Assembly (NCBI GenBank): GCA_013287405.1
Contig: JABDDW010000039.1
Location: 1-11,660 of the forward strand
Direction: 5' to 3'
Origin: Deltaproteobacteria bacterium
GTDB taxonomy: Bacteria > Bdellovibrionota > Bdellovibrionia > JABDDW01
Length of the DNA stretch: 11,660 bases
Shown here one piece after another: positions 1 to 5,731 of this stretch. The position numbers were made by a program, and so were the translations under genes. A model generated the notes under the pieces. That model was not told where the DNA came from, searched no databases, and was given only the letters and a program-made list of their open reading frames with translations. The first letter of the stretch is position 1. Each line of letters begins with the position of its first letter.

Positions 1-23
1 TGAACTCTGAACCTCTGGAGCCC

Positions 24-584
24 TTACTTAACCAAATCCCGCAACATCTTGTGAGCCAAAACGAGGCTCATTCTCAAAACCTCGATGTCAGAACTCAAGT
101 TTAAACCGTCCCTAATTTCGGTGACGATTTGGCGACTTTTTGGATCCATTCGAAGGGTACTTAAGATGTTTGGCGTTTCTGCTATAGGAGGTGGATTCAC
201 TCCATTACCTTGATGGTGATTTTGATACTGAGGGGTTGGCTCCTGAGGTTTGCCACCTTCTAGAGGAATCTCTTGAGGAGGTGGCGGCGGTGAATTGAAA
301 TCAAAGCGGTCTAATTCGGTTTTCAGATTCTTAAGAGTTTTCTGAAACTCTAAGCTGTTCTTTGATGGTTCTGCAATTGACGGAGGAGGAGGAGTGCTTG
401 TGGCCAGTCGCAAATTATCTAAGTCCTCTTTGGTGGGGACGGGAATACCCAAACGTTTTGCCTTTAAGTACATGACCACGACTTGTTCCATGGACTTCAT
501 TTCATCGCGAATATTGGGTGGAAGAGTGTGTAACCACCTGTAGGCATCACTCATATCGCGGGTCGTAAAAGCCTGCGGAATCAA
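24..584 (-). CDS. Hypothetical proline-rich protein with a possible ribbon-helix-helix-like C-terminus
   Basis: This 186-residue protein has no family I can name. Three parts are visible: a helical N-terminal segment (about 10-48), a disordered linker with three proline runs (65-68, 99-103, 131-133) and many Gln/Glu, and a compact C-terminal segment (about 143-186). The last part, with LNLSSDIEVLR and LAHKMLRDL, looks like a short strand followed by two helices, as in ribbon-helix-helix or MetJ/Arc-type proteins. That is inference from pattern only. There is no signal peptide or membrane segment, so a cytoplasmic location is expected. The start is a TTG at 582-584, supported by AGAGGT about 9 nt upstream; the next in-frame start is the ATG at residue 11. 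It lies 79 nt downstream of the response regulator in the same direction with no terminator between, so it is probably co-transcribed with the two-component pair. Confidence 0.7.
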   Translation of the reverse strand: MIPQAFTTRDMSDAYRWLHTLPPNIRDEMKSMEQVVVMYLKAKRLGIPVPTKEDLDNLRLATSTPPPPSIAEPSKNSLEFQKTLKNLKTELDRFDFNSPPPPPQEIPLEGGKPQEPTPQYQNHHQGNGVNPPPIAETPNILSTLRMDPKSRQIVTEIRDGLNLSSDIEVLRMSLVLAHKMLRDLVK

Positions 585-663
585 AGTCCAGTTACCTCTT
601 AAAAGTTATGTTTAAGGGAAGCCTGTACTTTTACAACGAGTTGCGCCCTAAGAGCAAGAGCTA

Positions 664-2103
664 CTATGGCTTTGGGTCGGAATATTCCCGAGCCACGATG
701 CCATACTTTTCAATTTTTCTAAGCAAGGTTTTCTTAGGAATATTGGCATGGAGTGCAGTTTGATTGATGCGTCCTTTAAAAGCCTTAAGTGCTCTAATTA
801 TAAACTCTTTTTCAAACAGTTCTTTTTGACGATTAAAGTCCAAGAGCTCCTGTTCTGTGGGTTCAGCACTGTCTTCTTCAATGGAATGTCCAAGAAGTTG
901 GGGAAGACTTGGTGACGGAACTCCGGTGATTTTTTCAGGTAATCCTACAAGGCTAAGAATATTTTCACTTTCGATAATGAACGCATGCTCAACCACGTTT
1001 TCTAGCTCGCGGATATTTCCGGGCCATTGATACTTTTTAAGGGCAGCCATGGCCTCCGCCGTAACTCCCGTAATTTCCTTTTCGTGGGCCTTGTTAAACT
1101 TAGCGATGAATAAAGAAACTAGGCGATCAATATCGTCCTTACGTTCTCGCAAAGGAGGCAAGATGACGGGGATAATATTTAAGCGGTAAAAGAGGTCCTC
1201 CCGAAAGGCCCCTGTTTTAATCATTTCATCTAAGTTTCGATTTGTTGCCGCTATAATTCTTACGTCTGATTCAATTTCTCGGTTTGAACCTACAGGAGTA
1301 AACTTCTTTTCTTGGAGGACGCGTAAGAGTTTCACCTGCATATTTGGAGAAAGATCGCCAACTTCGTCCAAAAATAGGGTTCCACCTTCAGCAAATTGGA
1401 AGCGTCCAATTTTCCTTTGGTCAGCGCCGGTGAAAGAACCTTTTTCATGGCCGAAGAGTTCACTTTCAAAAAGAGTCTCTGGTATTGCGGAGCAATTGAT
1501 GGCTACAAATTTTTCATTTTTTCTGGAGCTATTAAAATGAATAGCGCGAGCCACTAATTCTTTACCTGTTCCCGATTCTCCGCGAACCAAAACCGGTGTT
1601 GTGACCTTAGAGAGTTTTTGAATAATATTAAAAACCTTCTGCATTTCTCGGCTTGAACCGACAAACTTTCGTCCTCCTTCGACCGTCAAAATAGGGGAGC
1701 TTGAGGCAACCTTTTCGATGAGGTCGTGGGCTTCAAAAGCCTTTTCAGCCATTTCAATAATAAGCTCATGTCTCACAGGTTTTGCGATGTAATTGTAAGC
1801 GCCGTCTTTAACGGCACGAACGGCATCTTCAATATTGCTATAAGCTGTAATAATGATAACGATGATTGCAGGATTGTGATCTTTGATAAACTTAAGGGCG
1901 TCGATTCCACCGAGTTCGGGCATATCGACATCAAGAATAACCAGGCTATATTGGCCTGCGCGTACCTTGGCCACAGCTTCAAGACCGTTAACGGCCTCAT
2001 CTATTTTGTATTTTCCCGCGGAATCAAGGGCTGCCCTCACCGAGGTTCGTAACCCCTGGTCGTCATCAACGACAAGGACATTGCGCATTTCATTCTCCTT
2101 CAT
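664..2103 (-). CDS. Sigma54-dependent response regulator, NtrC/AtoC class
   Basis: The protein should receive phosphate from a histidine kinase and activate transcription by sigma54 RNA polymerase. It has the full three-domain layout. The receiver domain (about 7-125) has acidic pocket DDD at 13-15, phosphoacceptor D58 in ILDVDMP, T86 and K108. The AAA+ domain (about 147-380) has Walker A GESGTGKE at 175-182, the sigma54-contact loop GSFTGA at 222-227 (GAFTGA with Ser for Ala), Walker B with LFLDE at 243-247, and the arginine-finger segment FREDLFYRLN. A Fis-type helix-turn-helix lies at about 430-468. The length of 479 residues is normal. The first ATG overlaps the kinase stop codon (ATGA) and has AAGGAG 7 nt upstream. 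A second in-frame ATG at 2086-2088 has another AAGGAG 6 nt upstream and gives the more usual N-terminus MRNVLVVDDD, so either start may be used. The kinase at 2100-3941 is the obvious partner. Target genes cannot be told from the window. Confidence 0.95.
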   Translation of the reverse strand: MKENEMRNVLVVDDDQGLRTSVRAALDSAGKYKIDEAVNGLEAVAKVRAGQYSLVILDVDMPELGGIDALKFIKDHNPAIIVIIITAYSNIEDAVRAVKDGAYNYIAKPVRHELIIEMAEKAFEAHDLIEKVASSSPILTVEGGRKFVGSSREMQKVFNIIQKLSKVTTPVLVRGESGTGKELVARAIHFNSSRKNEKFVAINCSAIPETLFESELFGHEKGSFTGADQRKIGRFQFAEGGTLFLDEVGDLSPNMQVKLLRVLQEKKFTPVGSNREIESDVRIIAATNRNLDEMIKTGAFREDLFYRLNIIPVILPPLRERKDDIDRLVSLFIAKFNKAHEKEITGVTAEAMAALKKYQWPGNIRELENVVEHAFIIESENILSLVGLPEKITGVPSPSLPQLLGHSIEEDSAEPTEQELLDFNRQKELFEKEFIIRALKAFKGRINQTALHANIPKKTLLRKIEKYGIVAREYSDPKP

Positions 2104-3941
2104 GGTGCTGCTCCTTCAATGGGTAACTGGACCTTAAACGTAGATCCTGATTGAGATTGAGACTCTACCGAAATATCCCCCCCGTGCAGTTCCACGAAGT
2201 ATTTTGCGAGGTAAAGCCCAAGCCCTGACCCTTTGATAGGCGATGCCTTGGCAGCCTTACTTCTATAGAACTTAAGGAAGATATTGTCCACTTCATCTTT
2301 GTCAATTCCAGGGCCAGAATCAGTCACACTTACGCAGATTCGATTCTGTTCCTCCTTTGAAGAAATAATGACCGTGCTGGTCTCTGGGCTATATTTTATG
2401 GCGTTCTCAATAAGGTTTGTAAAAACTTGTCGTATGAGATCCACGTCCATTTTCACACTGAACAAAGGGTCTAACTGTGGAATGAGCTGGATTTCTTTTT
2501 CCGCGGCGATGAACTGATATTTGGTGATCACTTCTCGGAGAATGGCGTTCACATCGCGGCTGGTTTTTTGGAGCTTCATCTCTTTGCTTTCAATGCGACT
2601 GAGATCGAGGATGCTTCCAATAAACCGACCCAACTCTTCGCTGGAACCCATAATTGTAGATAGGGCTTCCCTTTGTGTCGAAGACAAGCTGCCTTTTTCC
2701 CTTAATGCGGTTTCGGCCATGCCTTGAATTCTTGCTATCGGAGTTTTTAAGTCGTGACTCATCATCGAAAGAAAGTTTGTTTTTAATTCTTCGACTTGAG
2801 TTAAAAGCCGGTTCTTTTGAGCGTATTCCCAGGTCTTCTTATTTTCTGAAATCAAACGGTAGGGAATAAAAAAATAATATGAGACGAAAATCGCAAGTAG
2901 AGGGTGGATCATTTTCACCCAGAGGCCAAAGGTTGCAAAAAGCAAATAAGCAATAAACGTGAAAGCCGCAGCTTGTGCCAATATAAGTAATATTCCATTT
3001 ACGGGGCGAGCTCGCCACACAAGAAGAACTGTGAGGTAAGCCAGGAGAATAGTGAGGACGACATTGATACCCGTGGGTGCTCTGACGATGCCTGAGTTTT
3101 TTATCAACGTGTCCACAATGTTGGCTTGTGCCTCAACCCGGGACATGGCTAAGGGGTATCGGGAATAAGGTGTAAGGATGTAATCGTCTGAGTCAGCTTG
3201 GGTATCTCGCCCTATAATAAGAATTTTATTTTTAAAAAAACCTTTGGGGAATCGACCGTCACGAACATCAATAAAGCTTAAAGGCTTGTAGGTTCCCTGC
3301 GGCCTGAGCGCAATAAATGTAAATATGGAACCACTATTTTCGTAACTTCCTTTGTAAGAAAGGGGGTTGACGATGTGATTATGGATATTGGCCAATATTG
3401 ACTGGAGCATAAGCTGGCCTTCAAATGAAATCAAAATCCGTCGGGTGACTTTGTCACCGGCAAAGGTAATATTATCCCGAGTGACAGGGGCTGAAGCTAA
3501 AGAAAGGGTATCAAAGGGTTTGGCCAGTTTCATGTGGGCGTAGCTACTTAAGGGAGCTACTTGTTCAGTGGTGAAGAAGAAGTTCTGCAGAGTGGCTGCG
3601 TTTTTTGAAAACTCCACTTTTTCATCTTCTGTTCCCGCCCACTGGGTAGGATCATCCATGTACATAACGGCCTCGGGGTTCTCGGCCTTGAGCTGGTTTA
3701 AGAGTTTAATATTGTCTCTCGCGTCAGGAGCGCCTTGGAGTGTTGATATGGTTTTTTGGTCCACGGCTATAGTGACAACGTCACCGGACACCGATTGAGT
3801 AGGGCTAAATCGAACCCGGGCGTCATACAGACTACCTTCTAAGAAATAGAAGGGAAATCGGAGTAAAATCGTGGCTATGGCTACAGCTCCCAAGAATCGG
3901 ACCGTAGGATAAAAAAACTTCCAACGAACTACAAATGACAT
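2100..3941 (-). CDS. Membrane sensor histidine kinase with CHASE2 domain
   Basis: This is the probable sensor for the adjacent response regulator. Numbered from the ATG at 3939-3941 (613 residues), it has an N-terminal membrane helix (about 13-33) and an extracytoplasmic region (about 36-284) ending in KNKILIIGRD and DDYILTPYS motifs, as in CHASE2 domains. Three closely spaced membrane helices follow (about 293-311, 316-337, 344-360), the hallmark CHASE2 arrangement. Then come a short linker, a HisKA domain with MSHDLKTP (phosphorylated His about 396) and a HATPase domain with N-box NLIENAIKYS (Asn about 513), DSGPGI (541-546) and GSGLGL (571-576). All catalytic motifs are intact. A GTG at 4041-4043 would add 34 residues, but it has no ribosome-binding site and the extra stretch does not look coding. 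The chosen ATG has AAGGAAG about 10 nt upstream and puts the first membrane helix near the N-terminus. The ligand is unknown. Confidence 0.93.
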   Translation of the reverse strand: MSFVVRWKFFYPTVRFLGAVAIATILLRFPFYFLEGSLYDARVRFSPTQSVSGDVVTIAVDQKTISTLQGAPDARDNIKLLNQLKAENPEAVMYMDDPTQWAGTEDEKVEFSKNAATLQNFFFTTEQVAPLSSYAHMKLAKPFDTLSLASAPVTRDNITFAGDKVTRRILISFEGQLMLQSILANIHNHIVNPLSYKGSYENSGSIFTFIALRPQGTYKPLSFIDVRDGRFPKGFFKNKILIIGRDTQADSDDYILTPYSRYPLAMSRVEAQANIVDTLIKNSGIVRAPTGINVVLTILLAYLTVLLVWRARPVNGILLILAQAAAFTFIAYLLFATFGLWVKMIHPLLAIFVSYYFFIPYRLISENKKTWEYAQKNRLLTQVEELKTNFLSMMSHDLKTPIARIQGMAETALREKGSLSSTQREALSTIMGSSEELGRFIGSILDLSRIESKEMKLQKTSRDVNAILREVITKYQFIAAEKEIQLIPQLDPLFSVKMDVDLIRQVFTNLIENAIKYSPETSTVIISSKEEQNRICVSVTDSGPGIDKDEVDNIFLKFYRSKAAKASPIKGSGLGLYLAKYFVELHGGDISVESQSQSGSTFKVQLPIEGAAP

Positions 3942-3971
3942 GCCTTCTACTTCCTTCACGTTTTTTTTACT

Positions 3972-3986
3972 TACCCCAAGGGGGTA
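3972..3986. promoter_or_regulatory. Perfect inverted repeat in the kinase leader
   Basis: TACCCC-AAG-GGGGTA is a perfect 6-bp palindrome with a 3-nt spacer, 31-45 nt upstream of the kinase start. It could be an operator or a leader hairpin. On the plus strand the T8 run (3961-3968) precedes the hairpin, and on the minus strand A8 follows it, so it is not an intrinsic terminator in either direction. No protein can be assigned. Confidence 0.35.
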
Positions 3987-4108
3987 GTTTAGCAAGAAAA
4001 GAGCCAGGGGTTTTTGACCTACTAATACTGTGGTTTCAGCCACTTAGCTAAAGTCAGATAGACGCCAATTGTCCCTCTTGGTCGCATTTTGACACCATAT
4101 AGATTTTT

Positions 4109-4304
4109 TGTGTGGAACAAGTAGGGAAGGACTGTTCCCAGGTTTAAGGCTTCAGGTAAGCCGGGATCAGGTCAGGGGATCGGTTCTTTGAATCTGGGTT
4201 CAGGGTGAATCTATTACCCTGACTCCCCAAACCGATGGCCGTTGCCTGAAGCCTTTGCCTAAAAATCCACACAGCATCATAAAGAATCTTTTTATGGTTT
4301 TTTT
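4109..4304 (+). ncRNA. Candidate structured non-coding RNA, rod-like fold
   Basis: A roughly 195-nt element lies in the protein-free gap, with nested complementary segments. The closing stem is TGTGTGG 4109-4115 with CCACACA 4267-4273 (7 bp). The main stem is AAGGCTTCAGG 4146-4156 with CCTGAAGCCTT 4245-4255 (11 bp), extended by TAA/TTG to 14 pairs with one G-U. Inside it ATCGGTT 4179-4185 pairs with AACCGAT 4230-4236, and TCAGGGT 4200-4206 with ACCCTGA 4216-4222. A competing pairing, GTCAGGG 4171-4177 with CCCTGAC 4217-4223, could switch the apical part. TATAGA (4098-4103) is a passable -10 box that would start transcription close to the closing stem, although no good -35 is seen. A weak hairpin and T7 run close the element. 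The nested rod recalls 6S RNA architecture, but I cannot match a conserved family sequence. A DNA-level element with terminal inverted repeats is the alternative. Confidence 0.45.
4278..4304 (+). terminator. Weak A/T-rich intrinsic terminator
   Basis: CATAAA (4278-4283) pairs with TTTATG (4291-4296) around a 7-nt loop, followed by G and seven T residues (4298-4304). The stem is A/T-rich, so termination may be inefficient. Its place just after the closing stem of the candidate RNA supports plus-strand transcription. Confidence 0.35.
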
Positions 4305-4346
4305 ATGGTATTGCGGCTAAGGATGGGAGGGGTTACGTTTTCTCCG

Positions 4347-4563
4347 GTGAACAAGGGAAAATTTCTCTTCATTTTGGCTTTTAGTTTTTTATTTGTTTAG
4401 CTGCATTCGTTACAGAGTTAACGGAACTATCCCGGGGTATTTTGGAATTTCAGATTCAGGAAATAATCGAGTCCTTATTTGGGAGTTAGCTCCAGGTTCA
4501 TCAGCTCCAGCTGCGACCGTTGTTTTGGGTAAATAAGCCAGATGGATAGTAACCACGCTGGTG
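4347..4563 (+). pseudogene. Remnant of an NHL-repeat lipoprotein gene
   Basis: No intact reading frame exists, but recognisable pieces lie in order. From GTG 4347-4349, one frame reads NKGKFLFILAFSF, a lipoprotein-like signal peptide, and stops at TAG 4398-4400. Dropping one T from the T6 run at 4385-4390 would restore the next frame, which reads LFSC, a lipobox. It then continues with NGT and ISDSGNNRVLIWE and ends APAATVVLGK before TAA 4534-4536. The motif (I/A)(S/A)DSGNNRVLIW followed by a stretch ending VVLGQ is characteristic of NHL beta-propeller repeats in secreted proteins of this kind of bacterium. After the stop, a third frame shift gives QMDSNHAGA, resembling the usual continuation of the repeat. 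Only about one repeat of an expected multi-repeat propeller is left, so the gene has both frameshifts and a large deletion. Frame and motif calls come directly from the sequence; the family identity is from knowledge of NHL repeats. Confidence 0.6.
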
Positions 4564-4565
4564 CC

Positions 4566-5697
4566 TTAATGGTTGGCATAGTGGAGGATTTTTCCCATAA
4601 TCTCGTCTACTCTTTCGTTTTCTGAACTCCCATCGTAGCGAGGGGGGGCTGAACTTGGTTTCTGAATATGACGACGATGTTCCTCCGTATGAATTGCTAA
4701 AACGCATAATTTCTTAATATCCGTCTGGAAAAGGTTGACCAAAGAATCAATGTCCCTTGGATTGACGTTGTGAGAGATGGCGAATTTCAAAACTTCGCCA
4801 TAATAGCTCCAGGATTCAGGCGAAGTAAGAACTGAAAAAGGATAGCTGCGAAGGTTTGTAAAGAGGGGAGTGAGTAACGTGGTCCTCTTGCGAAGTTGAT
4901 AAAGTTCAATGAGATTGTAAATGCTCTGTGGGGTTAGATGTTCCGAATAATAGTTTAGGAGAAATTCAACAAAGGCGTTTGTGACCTCAGTTGATAGAAT
5001 CATCGTTTGGAAAGTGTTACTGGAATTGGATTCACCCCACACGCGTCTTCTTAAGAGTTCGTTTGCATCCTGGTATTCATTGATGACGTCACGAATAAAT
5101 TGAGAGGGGTTGGTAATGGTTTCTTGCTGATCTTTTAAAAACAAATAGAGCCTTCGATGCCCCTGTTGCAAAGCCTCTCTTAAGCCTTTAATTAAATCGG
5201 TTCCATCGAGCTCGATTCCAAAGGCGTCGTTATACTTATTTCTTAAGGAGAGATCTAAAAATTGTGTGGCCTCTACCAAATCAGAAAAGACTTTGACCTG
5301 ATCTGCTAAAGGAGTTTCTCTGTCAATTGAATTGGAATCTTTAAGTGCAGTGGTGAGTTGTTCGATCGTAAAGTACTCAGGGTATTTGATAAAAATCCTC
5401 CACCTCTCCATTGGGGGCATGCTCTCTAGTTTTTTGAATTCGACATCGTCTAGAATAGGTGTTTTACCTTGGGCTACGTCCACAGGGTCTAATTTAGTGA
5501 AAGAACTTTTCTCCATTTTTTTTTTCAACCTGGTAGAGAAAAGTGGAATTCTGCAATCCAGAAGAATCAAGGCGAACCAGGTTTCGGACCACATTTATGC
5601 ACAATCTGAAATTTTTAGAAGTGCCTGCAATAGCCTGAAGCGGGTAATTGAGACCCAAGAAGAATAAAAAAAGAACAAAGAAGCGCCCTGCACTCAT
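4566..5697 (-). CDS. Secreted protein of unknown function, frame broken at an A10 run
   Basis: Two overlapping frames appear to be one gene. From ATG 5695-5697 the first frame encodes a clear signal peptide (SAGRFFVLFLFFLG, probable cleavage at AIA-G), then FRLCINVVRNLV. It reaches the run of ten A at 5516-5525 and stops 26 nt later (TAA at 5494-5496). The second frame takes over at the same run and continues to 4566 (EKSSFTKLDPVDVAQGK onwards, about 315 residues, mostly helical and charged). Losing one A joins them without a gap. The second frame is also open upstream to ATG 5592-5594, but that extension lacks a good signal peptide and lies over the first frame. The product would be about 377 residues, exported to the periplasm or outside. 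I recognise no domain. The gene lies 34 nt behind the PBP1b gene, in the same direction with no terminator, so it is probably co-transcribed with it. The first start has no clear ribosome-binding site. Confidence 0.65.
5516..5525. repeat. Homopolymer of ten T (ten A on the coding strand)
   Basis: This run sits exactly where the reading frame of the secreted protein gene must change. Nine A would give one continuous frame reading VEKKMEKSS. Sequencing error, slipped-strand phase variation and polymerase slippage are all possible explanations. Confidence 0.7.
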
Positions 5698-5731
5698 GAC
5701 TAGCTGGAAATTGCAATAGCAATGCCGCTAC

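Noticed and set aside
1726..2137. Open frames on the plus strand (and another minus frame) inside the response regulator gene
   Set aside because: They lie wholly within a gene with intact catalytic motifs and show no domain or ribosome-binding site of their own.
3961..3986. Hairpin with a T run as an intrinsic terminator
   Set aside because: The T run comes before the hairpin on the plus strand and is an A run on the minus strand, so the order is wrong for termination.
3942..4043. N-terminal extension of the histidine kinase from a GTG start
   Set aside because: The GTG has no ribosome-binding site and the added 34 residues do not look like coding sequence, while the ATG at 3941 has a good AAGGAAG.
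4087..4100. Possible sigma54 promoter on the minus strand (TGGTGT...ATGC) in front of the kinase
   Set aside because: The GG-to-GC spacing is one base too short, and sigma54 promoters do not tolerate that.
4109..4304. Firm naming of the folded RNA as 6S RNA, SRP RNA or tmRNA
   Set aside because: The rod shape recalls 6S, but no conserved family sequence could be matched by eye. The SRP GGAAGGAAGCAGCC-type core and a tRNA-like end with tag reading frame are absent.
4501..4707. Minus-strand frame of 68 codons overlapping the end of the secreted protein gene
   Set aside because: It lies mostly over the better supported frame and has no family resemblance.
5698..5731. Imperfect palindrome between the PBP1b stop and the next gene (TAGC...ATTGC-TATT-GCAAT...GCTA)
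   Set aside because: The stem is broken by mismatches and no T tract follows, so it is too weak to call as a terminator or operator.
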